Of a DNA stretch of 64,000 nucleotides, positions 42,588 to 56,593 are shown in pieces. Each line of letters opens with the position of its first letter. The stretch's first letter is position 1. The notes beneath the pieces were generated by a model. The model did no database searches. It saw only the letters and a program-made list of their open reading frames with translations, and had not been told where the DNA came from. The stretch comes from Aldrovandia affinis (Eukaryota; Chordata; Actinopteri; Notacanthiformes; Halosauridae). A program made the translations under genes and the position numbers. The stretch lies in the NCBI GenBank assembly GCA_029706075.1, contig JAINUG010000228.1:434001-498000 (forward strand), in the 5' to 3' direction.

Positions 42588-45500
42588 TCCATGTTTTTGC
42601 AATGGTTTTACTACTGCAATGGTTTTATTTACTTTGTACTAAATAAATTATTGTACTTGAGTTACGTCTCTGCTCCTCTTTACAATTAAACAAACCTGTG
42701 ATAATTGAATACTCTGTTGATAAATCTGGGCAATCTTTGGGTGGAATTCCCAAGGTGGCATAGTCAGCATTAAAACAAATGTTAGGGATTCTCTCACCAG
42801 TCACATGCAATCAAAGAAATTAAATGCCATCATTAGCAATTTGCGGTAGGTTACACCCATAAAAATGGTCCAAAACAACATGGCCTGCTCACATGTCCAG
42901 ATCACGCACCAACCAGGCACAAGTAGCGAGGGAACAATGTACTAATTTACAGATCATGAAACCGAGGTATTGGTCAACGAGGTACAGCATCACGCCATAT
43001 TATAGCATCACAACGCCGTATTACAGCATAGGAAAATAACACCAATGGAAATTGCAGTGACATCACAAAATAAATAAATAAATTAGGCATAATATGAACA
43101 GTGCATGATGTAAAGATAATATGACATGACATTAGGCAGCGTCCAAAAGACACCGGCGTTGGTCCAACCGAGGAGAGAATATTAGAATGTTAAAAAAAAA
43201 TGATAGGCTAAACTTGTGATGGGAGAAGGTCACAGAGCATCTGACAGTAAAACTGTATTCACAATTTATTCTATAACCACCTGACTGCATAAGCACAAGA
43301 TGATTGTTCAAATTCAGAACTGCATTTTTATACTGACCAAGCTTATGACAAATTGGTTAATAGAAATCCTTTCATAATTTTTTATTTCTAGTAAATAAGG
43401 ATGCTATATAGACTATATTTTTACAATTCTGACTTGGCTGTCTGTAGATACAGGTATTCCTGAAAATATATCTGTCGTGACATGAACTGGGGTTACTTTG
43501 CAACATTTGTAAGTTGTTTTGCATTGCTGGAACAGCGACGAGCCTATAGCACCTTGGAAAGTGCAATATAAGATGTTAATTGTGAAATACCTAGGCAAAA
43601 GTTAAAATAAACCATGCTTTAGTAAATCAGACTTCAATAAATGCTTTACATAATCAACCTAGTTTACAAACTCTCCACCCTGTTTTATCACTTTCACCCC
43701 AGGTATACATATGCATGAATAGATTTAATCTAAAGGAAAGCCACAAAGTGACATAATTCCCACAAATTACATCCTAATAGTGATTTTACCCCTTGTGACC
43801 ACTTAGTAAATCTGACGATATTGCGACCTTGTAGCATCTGCTTTTGCGTTGGAAAAGCAGTTGCAATCTTTTAGTAAATCTGGCCCTGACTACACAGCAC
43901 ATTCTATTATTTAGATCTTAGGTCCTTTTTAATAACAGTAGTATACCTTTTATTAATCGCATGCATACCTATTTATTCCACTATGTATTCCATTTTATTT
44001 TGTAAATATTCTGTTTGTTTAATATATACTATTTATGTTTCTGAATTGTGTTGTCTCATTATTCAAATAAGTTGGGCTAATTGTATGAACATAAAACCTT
44101 CAGATATATCAATGGTTCCTTATTTAAAGTAATTATTTTACTGTTCAGGTTAGATTCCTGAACTGGTACCACTATAAAATAGAAACTATGCATTGTCCTT
44201 TGGTAGATAACCCAGAACAACAGCATATTTATCCAACCTTCACATATTTGATGCTTCCATATGACAGGATTTGCTACATATTTGGTCCATCTCTGAGGTA
44301 GCTAACTCAGAAGGGCGGAATCATATTTTAAATCTTGACGGTCTTCACTACAACTCTACATTACACTATGTTTGTGAACAAAAGTCAAAGTTAGGGATAA
44401 ATCTGAATCCAGGCCAATGTTTTAATGCTGCAAATGTTTTAAATTGAGTGCGTGAGAATGAGTGTGTTCACTTCTGGCAGAGAGTTCCAAAAACCTTTAG
44501 ACCAACATTCTGAGGCATTCATAACCAACCTCATTAATGTCAGTGCAGATGTGAAAATTCACAATCTTTAATTATTCACCACCTTCCAAATTAAGACTGA
44601 GGTGCAAACAAAATACAAGCTTGTTCCAGGGCATTCTGATCTTGCGAACCCTGAAGTGATTCCAATTTTTATTTTATTTTATTTCATATTATTATTAATA
44701 TGAAAGTTGAAGTGCACATTTTTATATATATGAGATAATATTATTATATGATTACAAATATAAAATAATGAATTTTAAAAATGCTATAATTTAAAGCCAT
44801 GTTATTTGTTTGGCCATGACATTGGTTAATTATCTCCTTTTAAGCCTGTTTCTGTTTTTCCACATTGGATGATCAAGGGACCCTGACTGCATTTTATCCT
44901 TACAGCTCAGAGAAGAAATCTATATGTCCTGGGAACATTACATCTGTAGATTGTGATTAAATAATATATTTTATTGTAGTGATTTTTTAATCATTTCTGT
45001 CTTATATTTCTCAGCATTCCTTATATATTTGTAAGAGAAGCTGTGAAAGCAAGTACATTTAATTAATTAATTTAGGATACTACAGGCTGTACTGCTTGGG
45101 TGGTGACTAGCTGTTCATAATAAATCTTGAAATTAATTTAAAAAATTAATTTATTGCTGCAATACACAAAAAGTTCACAGGCTGGTTAAAGCAAGATTGC
45201 ATTCGTTGGGTTTGGCTTACTGAACCCAAAGTCCTGTACTTCAGGTAATAAATACCATTGAGGATCAGCTGGCATCAGGACTGCAATTTATAAAAAAATT
45301 CAGAGGTTGAAGAGGGTCAATATTTTTCTCAAGGTGAGCATGCCTCCAGCTGCAATGCAAATGCCCTAATTAGGGATATTATAAAAATGAATAAATAAAT
45401 ATTGCAATAACATGACAGATATGATCAATGACCAATGACCAATATTCTATCATATAATAAATACAGTAGTGCACAACATTAGGAATGATGGCTTGCTTCA

Positions 45501-46290
45501 CTGATCACTTTTTATCTGTGAATAGGCTGTTATTATCTGTATAGAAAAGTGACAGTATGGAAGGCAGTGATTTCCTGCTGTTTCCAGCTCTTTCTAGTAC
45601 AGACCACCCAGATGCCCTTCATGTTTGTGGTAATAATGTATGAATTAATTTGTTTTATAATAAATAAATAAAAATCACTTATATTAGCCAAAGAGATGAC
45701 AGTCGTTTAGAACTGAAATTGTATGGCATCCTTCTTTCTTTATTCATTTTGTATGAGTGTAATATAGCAACACCTAAAGATATGGCATAAGCAAACATTT
45801 TATCTTTGTTTTATAATTACTACTTGCACTAATTTTGCATTGTAAAGTTACAAGAACACTGCAGAGGTAATCAATGCAGAACCAATGAGAGCAGTAACAA
45901 CCTGATTCCTCAGGGGTGTGCCTCCTTGTCAAATAAGCTGTGCAGAGATCGAGCGGAATGATGGTAAACATTCATATCAATTTTTGAGGTCGGCATTCAG
46001 GGGTAGCAGGTACGTCATGGGGGGAAGGGACTCTGACTCTGGCCTCTCCCCATGACTCACACTGAGCATCCCCCTCAGACCCACTCCATGAGCAGATTGA
46101 TTTTGTCACCACTGAGAGTGAGATCTGTAAACAGCACCTCACAGTTCATATGCTGAAGTCAACCTCAAGAGGAGATCACACCCACAGCCCTAATTGCATA
46201 TCTTTCCTCCAAACCTTGTATTCTCCAATACTGCAGGTGCACAAAGACTGAATTCATATGAAAAGTGTAATAGACTCACTCAGACCATGT
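42588..46290. other. Single-copy-looking AT-rich DNA, nothing assigned
   Basis: No coding motif, element end or notable tandem repeat beyond short AT-rich runs. Confidence 0.4.
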
Positions 46291-47815
46291 GCAAGGTTCA
46301 AAATTGCAACCAATGGCGACCAAAATTTAAATGGTGCCACCTGGAAATTAAAAACGGGAGCAATAAATTGGGAGAACTTGTCCAACCTCAAACTATTGTC
46401 CTGCTAACTGTGTATAGCAGTGCAGAACTACCATTTCTGCTTGAGTGCGTTAAGTAACTGAGAAACAGAGTATAGAACACTACTGCAATTCCACGTGCAT
46501 ACAGACCACAATATTGTATGGTGTCTGTTTCCCCACTACCAGTGCGAGTTGGCCTTCTCTTTAACTTGCAAAAACAGAGGGAGTGTCTGTTAATAAGGCA
46601 AGACCTGTGAGTAGCTTTATTCTGGCTCTGCTCCAGTCTGCTCCCAGTCGGCAAGGCAATGTGTCACATTAAAGTTTCAGGTAAAATTCTATTGGAACTA
46701 TTGCTTTAAGTTCCATTTTTCTGTTATGCATTTGAAGCTAAATAAGTATTACAGAAGTATTTTCCAGAAGTACTTTAATAGCTCCAAATAAACTTTTTGT
46801 ATTTGAAATATGAACTACCACACTGAGTAATGAAAAAATTCCACTTAACCTCAATACAACTGAAACAGTTGTTACAGTTCACATTTATAATTGGTGAGCC
46901 ATATAGAAAATATTCTATGTAAAATAACTGGTATCAGGGTGATTTCTTTTTACAAAACAGATTTTGTAAACAATTTGAACAGTGAATAAATATACCATAT
47001 GCAGGCTTTTGTTTTAGGTTTATGTTAATCTGGGTTTAGTGCCACAGCAATTCAAAAATTGGTGTGCAGTGGTATAGAAAACATTGGGAACCACTGTTTC
47101 TAGTCTACAAAGAATGGAGACTTGGAGCTCATAACTTAATTTGGAGCTCAGATGCTGGCTTACTAGCTATCTTAGCTAGTTAGCTAGATGGTAGAAAGCA
47201 GTGTCAAACCATAAAATGTAGCTAGCTAACATGAATCAGTCAATCAAAGAGTATGATTGCTATGAATGAGTATAAATGAATGCAATTTTATCAAGCGCTG
47301 GATAACTAACTTACTAGCTAGTCACTGCTCGTTTGTTTTCTAGGTAGCTAGCCAACTGCCGCCTATCCAGTGCAAAGCACAGTAAACAACAGAAGATAGC
47401 ACAGGTAGTTATTTTAATGCCCTGTGTGTGACGGATGTGTACACCCACCCCTAATATTTACAGATAATTTTTGATAGAATTGTTGCTGACAACACAGTGT
47501 AAACAATAACTGAAGTGTTACATTTCAAATACACTTCTTGTCCACAGCAAACATCTCTTGCAGTGTAATAAAATGTAAATTCAGCCAGTACCATCTGTCC
47601 AGTCTGCATGATATACACATTGTATTTGTATAAAATTCAATTTCTTTGTTCAATAAATCAATTCTGGTGATCCTTAAATTTTCATTGGTGCTCCTACATT
47701 TTTTCTGGTGCTCCTTACATTTTAGTTGGTGCTTCTACATTTTTTCTGGCGCTCTTAAGTTCTTGATGTTGGGAGCACCAGTGCTACCAAGTAAAAAAGT
47801 TTGTTTTGAGGTTTG
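46291..47815. mobile_element. Possible hAT-type non-autonomous element
   Basis: The left boundary CAAGGTTCAAAATTGCAACC, followed by GGCGACCAAAATTTAAATGG, and a right side with GGGAGCACCAGTGCTACCAA resemble the two ends of a fish hAT family as I recall it. The inverted match between the ends is weak and no 8-bp duplication was found. The interior has no transposase. Confidence 0.3.
47664..47762. repeat. About 20-bp tandem repeat, 4-5 units
   Basis: Degenerate units of the form GGTGCTCCTACATTTTTTCT occur at 47687, 47707, 47728 and 47748, with a weaker unit before them. A 41-bp higher-order period is visible. Confidence 0.8.
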
Positions 47816-50800
47816 TGGTGTAACCATTTAAGACCCTTTGAGTGAGCAGTATATCCTACCTGTCTAAATATGTCATTTTCCATAATAAATATAATAAAAT
47901 AATAAAATAATAACTCTTTCCAACTTAGAAAGCTTATGCAAACATTTGTCTGCAGGGATAAGCTTCACTGCACAGGGCAACATGCGCCTTCCTCCCACAT
48001 TGCCAAGGCCAAGACTAAATAATGGAAATGGGGGTTGGGGCTCAGAGCAGGGATAATGATTCCCCCAGTCACCCAGCCACTGCCGGGAGAGACCTGGAGG
48101 AACAGGGCTGTCACAGAAGAGATGTGCATTTTTAAAGAGGGGTTTGTTAGTTTGCAATTACTGAGCACTGGAGCTCTGTCAGAATGATGATGCCAGGGTA
48201 AAGAGGTTTCAAGCTTTCCAGAGGAAGGTTGAGAAAGCAAGGCGCTCGGCTACATCATTCCTTCAGTTTTTGAGACCAAATAGATTAGCCTCATGTCCTC
48301 ATGTGTTAAGGTGAGGAGAGCCTAACAGGCATGCCATAAATCATACAGCATTGGGGTGCTCTCAATAGACATAAAACTTGGGAGAATGGGAGAAAACATG
48401 GGAGAATCAGGCAACACAATCCCCAAAATGGCGGCTCATACTTAATCAGTGACTCAGTCTTTTTATCCAATGATAGTATTTTTATAAGGAATGCCCAGAC
48501 TTTAGATTTCATTCCTTATGCAGTTAATGAAGCCTCAATTTCCATTCACTAATTATAGCAAAGATGGCTTACGATTTTGCCCCGATCAGAACCCAGGTGC
48601 GTGTTTAAATAGGAGGGTGATTGCAAATAAGCCCCACCTGTGCACCTCCCACAAGGAAGGTGCAGCACCGCCATCTGGCGGTGAATCTGGGGAACAACCA
48701 TGACACACCTGTAGCCACCACTTTTTGTTATCTATTTAAAGAGTGTAGTTTCAATTACTCCTCGTAATTGACCAGTAATTCTCTCACACACACTTAATCT
48801 ATGTAAATATATGTTCTATAGTTCTAGTTATATTTTAATTTGAACTTTGTGACAGGTCAAAGTATACAGAATCCACAGGCATCATTAACCGACATGACTT
48901 CTGATAGAGGAATGCTGGAGGAAAAATATAGAATTTTAAAGGAGAAGAGACTATAATCCATTAATTTAAAAAACCATGACCCCCTTTAATTTTAAAAAGG
49001 CTGATAGTGTAGGTTGTGATAATGTAAAAAAAAGAAAACAACAATTCAAGATAATGCTGTCGCTTTGCAGACAAATTCAAATATGATCTATTTTTACTTC
49101 ATCTTAATGGGGATGTACAGAGCTTCTTGAGTAATGATGGCCTGGTTTTACAGGATATAACTGCTGACAAAGATTGCTTTGAGGCTCATGAGTTTATGGC
49201 TTAATCCATATTAATGTAAGCATCTAGGAAAAGGCAAAAAAGGCAAAGTGGTCATTACATTTTTCATAATCTCTATGTTCTGCAGCCACAGATAGCGCAC
49301 ATAATTAATACCCTTGATAAATGGCCAAAAGGCAGTCCGCAGCTCTGAGAGATTCTATTTCTTATTAGATTTCATTTGTGCCTGGCTCTTTTGTTTTAGA
49401 ACAGCTTAATTATATAGTCTGGATCTGGCACACATTCCCCATCTATGGCAGGGCTTATCTACACCATAACAAGATGGACTGTCTGGCAAAGTGTTAAAGT
49501 GATTGTTTCTTTCAAACAATTTGTGACAATGGCTGGGAATTGACTGTTGGTTTTTTTCTTCCCATATGAACTCAAACCACATTTGAAAGCAGAGAATTAA
49601 ACCATGGAGCATCAGCCAGTGATTGACCACACCACTAGTAATTAATGTATTGTTAAAAGGCAACAGTGCACAGTTCTATTAGGAAATCATCCTGTTGGAA
49701 GAACCAACATTTACACCACCTCTATATGAGTCAATGATTTGTTGCGTTCTTGGTATGTTCAGCAAAGCACTTTTCGTGGGTTAATTTTCAAATACTGACT
49801 TAATATGAAACTAATTAAAAGCAGCAATTCGGTCTACATCTTAAATGATCAATGGGATCTTTTCCTACAGGAAGGACCTCTAGGTGCCCTGTTACAATAT
49901 TCTTGTATAATCCCCAAAGTAATGGGAAAGTGTGGTATATTAAACAGGAAGGAGGAACAAGACATGTGCGTCTTCTCTTCAGATGATTTCTATTTTATCT
50001 TACCAAAGCAAGGTGTAAAATAATTTAAGATTTTATGAGAAACAAGAGAGTATGCTGCATAGTCTGTAAACTGTGTACTCTGTAAACTCTGCAGTGCATC
50101 ACTTGGACTAAATATAAATCCGATATATTTTCAGAGAGTCATGTAACCCTTTCAACATATTTCTGCAGTTCTTGTTTAACTGACAGGATCAGGATTTGTG
50201 AAGGGGTAAGGAGGGCTGGTGAACTATAATCATTTCACATTTCTCTCAAACCTGAATACAAGACCTGGTATGGTCTGTTTGCAACTAGACTTGACGAAGG
50301 CTAAAGTTGATTAAAGTCTCCAGAAGAGATTATTCCTTTAGTTAATTATTTTAGTTCCTTTATATTCCTAATGTTGACCAATCTATTCAAAGGTCTAAGG
50401 TCTTGCAAAATTGGGCCTGTGTTTTTCATTTAATTTTGGCTCATTGAAATAGATTTTTATGTTTCCATGATTTTGTAGCAATCAATTGTCTGTTTGTTCT
50501 TTTTTTCTATTCTATCATTTTAATTTATTTAGAGCACAAGTATGTATAACATCTGCTAAAATGTTGAACTCCTTAATCATCATTCAACATGTCAGAATGT
50601 ATATTTCCATCAAATACCTGAAATATTAATTAATTGGATGAAATACTCTAACCCATAATATATTTAATGAGTTAGTTGAAATGCCTTTTATTCAGAAAAT
50701 CATATTTTTAACTACCTGTGTTTTTTGCCCTCCTATTCATTTTTACATTATTTTATTTTCTACATATCATATGCCACAGATAGTAAAGACAAAAGTGGGA

Positions 50801-52354
50801 AACAACTCCATTAGTTAATTGCTTCATCCCTAAAATGCAGAAAAAATAAAGTATAATGATATTCCTTAATTTTGTTTTTTTCTTGGGAATGTTATATTTA
50901 ATTAATGTAATTAAAACAGTGGGGAGAGAGGCAAAACTGTCCTGCCCGCCTCCTGCTCAGGCACCTCAGATTTCCGGCCACAAGATTTTCCTGTGTTCCT
51001 GGATTTTCTTTGGACATCCTTATGGGCATAAAGTGAATCCCTATGAGCATATGGTTGGTTTAATTGAATCCAGATTAAACGTACGTCTTGTTCATTTGTA
51101 TTGCCTATGCCCTTATTTAAGCTAAGTCTATGTTAATGAATTTAGGCCAGTGTGCATATAAACTATAAACCCAGTTTGTTGTTATTGCACTGTTGTTACA
51201 TGACCTCTATGCATGTGTCCATGAAATAGCATACATCATTCAGGGTAAAATATTAATGGGATTAAAACACAGGACATGAATTTATAGAACAGTCATGGCC
51301 TCCAGCTTTCCTGGGGGAAAAATATATGCTGAATTGATTGTTTACTATTCTTAAATATATAATTGCAAACAGATGTAGTTCCTAGAATGTGATATTCAAC
51401 AAAAACAAAGCACTTACATCAAAGAAGAACTTGGAAACATTCACCTCACACAGAAAATAAAATTGCTTTTCAAAAGGTGGAAAACAGACAAACATTAGGA
51501 GTCTTGTTTTAAATAGAGTGATAGGCCATTTTCAGATAGGGACTGGTGTTTCCATGGTAACGAGAGGGGCATTTGAAGGGTAGGATTGATTGGAGGAAGA
51601 ATATTTCCTCCAATGAGAGCTATCAAAAACTATTCAGGCCTCACCTCTTGCTATTTGAGAAACCATCATAACATGCTCACATTTAGCTTTTTACTTCTAG
51701 AAAGACCATGGCTGCCAATGTAACACTGATGATTGCAAAGTTTAATATTGACTACCATTACAAAATTGGATCCTGACCGTGCCAGTGCTGACTTTGACAG
51801 GGAGCCCCTCAGGGATTAATTAGCATTGGCCAGTGAAGGTGGGGTAGGGATTCTGCCTGTGACAGCTGTGGAAGTACTGCAGTCCTCCGGTGCTGTGGCA
51901 ATGCAGCTCAGCTGGTGGAGCAGCGTCTGGCTACATTAAACACACTTTGGAGAACATATTTTCTTTAGTCTGGGCTCTCCTGAGTTTAGGGAGGACAATT
52001 AAATGTGGGTAGCAGGCATACAGATGCAATTTGGCATTTCAGATTTGAAGAAATGGAAAAGAAAATATGGGATAAAAAGATGATCAAAAATGAAAATGTT
52101 TTTGACTTCAGGGCAGTTTGAGCCAAAGGGTATCTTGCCAGCTGATATCACTGTGCTGAGCTCCCATCTCACAGGGGCCAGAGCCTTTGATTCTGCTTTT
52201 GAGGAGATGCTCTCAACCATTTTGATGATGGCTCTCCATTATTAATTGTATTTGGTATAAAAGGTGAGTGCCAGTGTAATTTCCAGCAAGGAATTCAGCC
52301 ACTGCTGAAGTATTGGCTAGAGATCTGGCATATCATACTGTATATTATTTATGT
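47816..52354. other. Single-copy-looking DNA, nothing assigned
   Basis: AT-rich with GC-richer patches near 47950-48250, 48600-48720 and 51780-51930. No exon with a recognisable domain, and no element ends, were found. Confidence 0.4.
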
Positions 52355-52407
52355 CAGTGGTGGGCCGTCAGGGCCTGCAAGGCCTTCTCTGCTGGCCTAA
52401 AAAATAT

Positions 52408-52921
52408 CTGAATCACAGACTGATGTTAATTATATTTTTTCCATGAATACTTATTAAATAATTCCAAATGGTCTGTCCGCTTCCTTTCATAGCTTTTCTG
52501 GTTGCGCTGCTTCCAGACGTGTATTTTCATATTAAAGCATTTAACCAATCACATTTCAGCCATCATTTGTTGCCAGGGTCAAAGAAATCTGCCTGGAGGC
52601 CTTCACAATCAGTTCTGCAGGCCCTGTAGCATAAAATAAGTGTTGATCAAACTGTTGCTTCAACCAATCAGATTTTGAGTTGGGACACGAAGGCCTTCTA
52701 GAAGGCCTAGGTAACGTCAGCGTATTCACACCCTTTGATTGGATAGTCAGAGAGTGTCTGACTATGATATAATGTGATTGGTTAAATGCTTTAATATGAA
52801 AATACACGTCTGGAAGCAGCGCAATCAGGGGAAAAGCTATGAAAGGAAGCGGACAGACCATTTGGAATTATTTAATAAGTATTCATGGACAAAATATAAT
52901 TAACATCAGTCTGTGATTCAG
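52408..52921. repeat. Inverted repeat, arms about 150 bp, loop about 217 bp
   Basis: The left arm starts CTGAATCACAGACTGATGTT and ends AACCAATCACAT; the right arm is its near-perfect reverse complement (52772-52921), with differences of a few bases such as TCTGG versus CCTGA. The loop contains GAAGGCCTTCTAGAAGGCCT, itself locally palindromic. Confidence 0.9.
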
Positions 52922-52947
52922 ACATTTGAGCGGACATTTTCAGCCTA

Positions 52948-53088
52948 AAGCGAATTAAAACTTATGCCAGAAATACGACAGGGCAGGCTCGACTTTCAGC
53001 ATTAGCTTCGATGGCGATAGAAAAGGACTTCTTGATGGAACTGAAACACACAGATAATCTGTACGACAGAGTAATTGAACTCTTTTGA
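52948..53088 (+). pseudogene. hAT transposase C-terminal dimerisation end
   Basis: The 46-codon frame reads KRIKTYARNTTGQARLSALA then SMAIEKDFLMELKHTDNLYD, ending VIELF and a stop. This is the C-terminus of hAT transposases of the ZMYM1-like type, where the hydrophobic LSALA-x-x-IE segment forms part of the dimerisation domain. Just upstream a TFERTFSA-like stretch lies one base out of frame, consistent with the expected F-S-x-L-K-R start. Everything N-terminal to it has been replaced by the inverted-repeat region, so the catalytic DDE residues are lost. It fixes the element's orientation as plus. Confidence 0.85.
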
Positions 53089-53297
53089 GGAAAGAAAGGG
53101 GGATGGATTTTGTTTACAAATAATAAGGATTTTGGTGAGTAAAATGTTGCTATTTTCCTAAATAATATTGCAATTTTATGAGGTTATTATTGATGATTTT
53201 TTATGTGTGTCACAGCTGTAGCACCCGGGTTTGTTTCTTCAGTAAAGGCATTTATTCTGGATACACGAGTTATCTATCTTCGATGCAACGGCAACGG

Positions 53298-53810
53298 GTG
53301 TCTGTTCGGTTTGTTTTTGCACTTTGTTTATTTATCTTTCTTCAGTCATGTTTCATTCTCGTTCTGTTCCACGTCTGTCATTGTTCCTGTTCGAGTTCCT
53401 CTCCTTGTCTTGTCATGTAATTCGGGAAATTCTATGTTTCGGTTTTTTAGGGAGGAGGAGGAACGCATAAAGAAATCTGCTTGCGAATAAAGCGGAACGT
53501 GAGAAGTGTACAGAGATAGGACGAGAGAGAATGACAGCGATAGTTAGAAGTGTGAGATAATTAGTGATTAGTAGTGTTAGTAACTTAATCTAAATCCCTA
53601 ATGTTAGTAGATTAGTTGGTTAGTACTATATACATCTAACTAATATATACAAAGTGTAATTAGAAAGTAAGAAGGAAGTAAAACGAGATTAGAAACGAAG
53701 ATGGAAAAAACGAAACATAGAATTTCCCGAAGTGCATGACAGAACGAGAATGAAACATGACTGAAGAAAGATAAATAAACAAAGTGCAAAAACAAACCGA
53801 ACAGACACTC
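53298..53810. repeat. Second inverted repeat inside the hAT element
   Basis: The left arm 53298-53450 (GTGTCTGTTCGGTTTGTTTT at its start, AAATTCTATGTTTCGGTTTT at its end) pairs with 53706-53810. The left arm has about 45 extra bases (53368-53412) that would loop out. The spacer of about 255 bp contains TTAGTAGATTAGTTGGTTAG-like repeats. Confidence 0.88.
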
Positions 53811-53930
53811 AAAACATAACAATAAGATGGCTTTTATAGCCATAAAATAGTTATTGAGGGGTGGATTGATTCAGACGGAGCACTACTGAAGGCCTAGGTG
53901 TGAAATGCACGGCCCGCCACTGATTTATGT

Positions 53931-56593
53931 ATATAGATTTGTGTTATTTTACTTGCAATGCAGACCTGTATATTTAGGTAATACATATTTCTGTGTTGTA
54001 CAAACAATTTACTCACTAATTCTATTTTGTGCCTGAATGAAAATTAAGACTTTTTATACTTAGACCAGAATAAAATATATTTTTAACAAATTTTTCGCTT
54101 GACATTTTCTGGGGGAATCAAGATTTTATTTTGTAGCATTCTCCCCAAATGGAAAGGAAAGTTAATATAAAAAACCTAAAACTAGCACTAAAGTAAAGAG
54201 CCCTTAAAACAACATCTTTAAGATATTATGGTACCGCCCTCTTAAAGTATATTCATGTCAACTTTTACGAAGCACATCGACAGTTTATTGGCAGTTTATT
54301 GCCATTTTGTGCAATTTAGTTCTAAGGCTGCCGTTCATTTGATAACACGTAGTAAAGTGAATGGGTGAAATTTGTATGTTAAAGCACGAAGACTTACTTT
54401 CCTTGTTAGGGCAACTGAATACACGAAATGCGCTGGTTTCCCAAAAGCAGGGGTCAGCACTGATCACTTTGATCAATAGCATAAGACAAGCTATTTGTAT
54501 TGACTGCATTGTAATGTGATGCAACTGTTTAATTCTCTTGTGTGATATACTTTGGAAGTCACACACTTTGGTGTACACCAAAACTTCAATATTCAGAAAA
54601 AACCCCAATAAGAATGGCAGTAATAAAATGACAAATTTAAGCAAATTCGGCTTACATAACCAACTAGTTTAGGAAAAATATAACTAGAAGATGATATTTT
54701 GCTTCATGCAAACTTAATCAAGAACCATAATTAAGAATATAAGCAGAAGCAGCTCAATCTTTTCCAACTTGAGCAGAAACTAGCAGGTGTCAACTCTTTC
54801 AGAAACAGGCACTCAGCACTATATTCACCAAAAGATTGGTGAAGTTGAACATTTCCATTGGTTGAAATGTTTATTAAGATTTACAGCAATTCTTAGTGAT
54901 TTATTATCAATGTGTCTGAAATGAGAAATACTGGGGCCTATGCTGACAATAAATAAATAAATTAAAACACTTAAAAAAAACTTAAAAGCAAACATAAATC
55001 ACGGCGAGGCAAGAATGTGAAATGTGAAAGCACAATCTAGGGTGTGTTTAAAAAAAAATCTACAAATCGCAACATGCCCGTTATTCTCTGAATGCATGAA
55101 AGCTTATTACAGAATTCCAATCTTTTTGATGTATTCAAACTGCGCTCGCATCCCGCACTGTCGGAGCTGGTCCGAAACGCTTTATTAAAACGTCTGCAGA
55201 TCGCGAAACAGATCCAAGGCTGTGAAATAAAGTGTCACCCTGCATTTTTCATCTGCAGATTAAACCTGTGCAAGCCTGAATTAAATAAAATTAGATTTGA
55301 AAATGAAAAAAACAAACACAGGTGAAAGGGAGGAAAAGTTTCACTTGCGGCAGCAATCTGTACATCCTGTAGAGCAAATCCCCAACTCTGTGGACACATT
55401 TGCCATCTGTCTGACCACTGTGCCTTGAGCCTTTATAATATCATGCAAACAAAGGAGATGAGGATGATTGTAATGGCTGCATTTTGTTTTATCCGGAGTA
55501 CATAAAAGCAATAAGTCATAACCTTTTATCACTGTCAGTAATAAAGTGAGAGCTTCTCCTAGAGTAGATCATTTGGGAGTCTGTTCCCTACAATGAAACT
55601 ACAAATTCTTACAAATTCTTTGCAAACTGATTTTCATGCTGGGCATTGAGCTCTGTTATGTGCAATGAAAATGCATAAGGTTGCACTGTGTTGGCCCAGG
55701 AGAAAAAATCACATCTACAAGTCAATCATAAGAGTCTCACCACCTCTCCCATTTCAGACCCGAGAATATCTTTCTGAAATACAACAATGAGTCCTAGCAT
55801 CCCTCTATTTCAATGCACCCCCCCACCCCCATTTCTCATGTGTCTGCACATATCACCTGAAGTGCAGATTAAAGAAAGAATTTGGTTCATGTGGAAGGCC
55901 CCTTGACACCTGCCACAGGGACGCTGGCACCCCCCTTCCACTATCAGCATGCGACAGAAAGGCGCGGGTCCCGCTACCCTCATGAACTGCTGTGTCAGAT
56001 CCTGTGCCAGGCCATTGTGCGCTGTGATTTATCACACTTTCACCTGAATAGCACAATAGAACAATATCATCTCCGTTTCAGCTTGCTTATCGGCCCAGTG
56101 AAATGACTTGTCTTCTGGGTATGCCTGCTTTGTTGGGCCTGTTGGGGGAATATGTCAGCACACCACGAGAAGGGGCGGGGAGAAGAGCAATCTATTCAGG
56201 AGGAATTGTATTGCATGCATAGCAAATGGAGCTCTCATCCTCTATCTCCCTTCTCAGAATATGTGTAGAATGTATGGTGTAATGGGCAATGCTATACTGT
56301 AATGTGGACATGTCTGTACACAATAAAAGCTGTTGTGTTCCATTTTAGCACATCAATCTACTCTTGTTAAGTGTCTCTGTGGGTGAAGTGTGTGTGAGAG
56401 AGAGACAGAAGAAATAAAGAAAGAAAGAAAGAAAGACAGGACAACTTGACATTGACAATGAACCTAAAGGAATGGTGCAGTTAAATAGATTGTATGTTTA
56501 GTCATTTGTCTCTAACTTATCTACACTTGATTTTGACTTTGATTATATTGTAACGCTACTCTCTCACTTCCTGAGTTTTCACCTGAGAGTATA
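53931..56593. other. Single-copy-looking DNA with a candidate conserved block and a GAAA tract
   Basis: No exon recognised. The block 55090-55290 (for example CTGGTCCGAAACGCTTTATT, CAGATCGCGAAACAGATCCA) keeps CpG-containing mixed sequence and looks like a conserved non-coding element, by inference. A (GAAA)n tract lies at 56415-56435. Confidence 0.4.

Larger units (their letters stand above)
52355..53922 (+). mobile_element. hAT transposon with perfect 8-bp target duplication and two internal inverted repeats
   Basis: The element starts CAGTGGTGGGCCGT and ends ACGGCCCGCCACTG (13 of 14 inverted). It is flanked by the exact 8-bp repeat ATTTATGT (52347-52354 and 53923-53930). At 1568 bp it keeps only the C-terminal end of the transposase, so it is non-autonomous. 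Two large inverted repeats lie inside: 52408-52554 with 52772-52921, and 53298-53450 with 53706-53810. The subterminal GGCCT motifs near both ends are shared too (GGCCTGCAAGGCCTTC, GAAGGCCTAGG). Confidence 0.93.
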
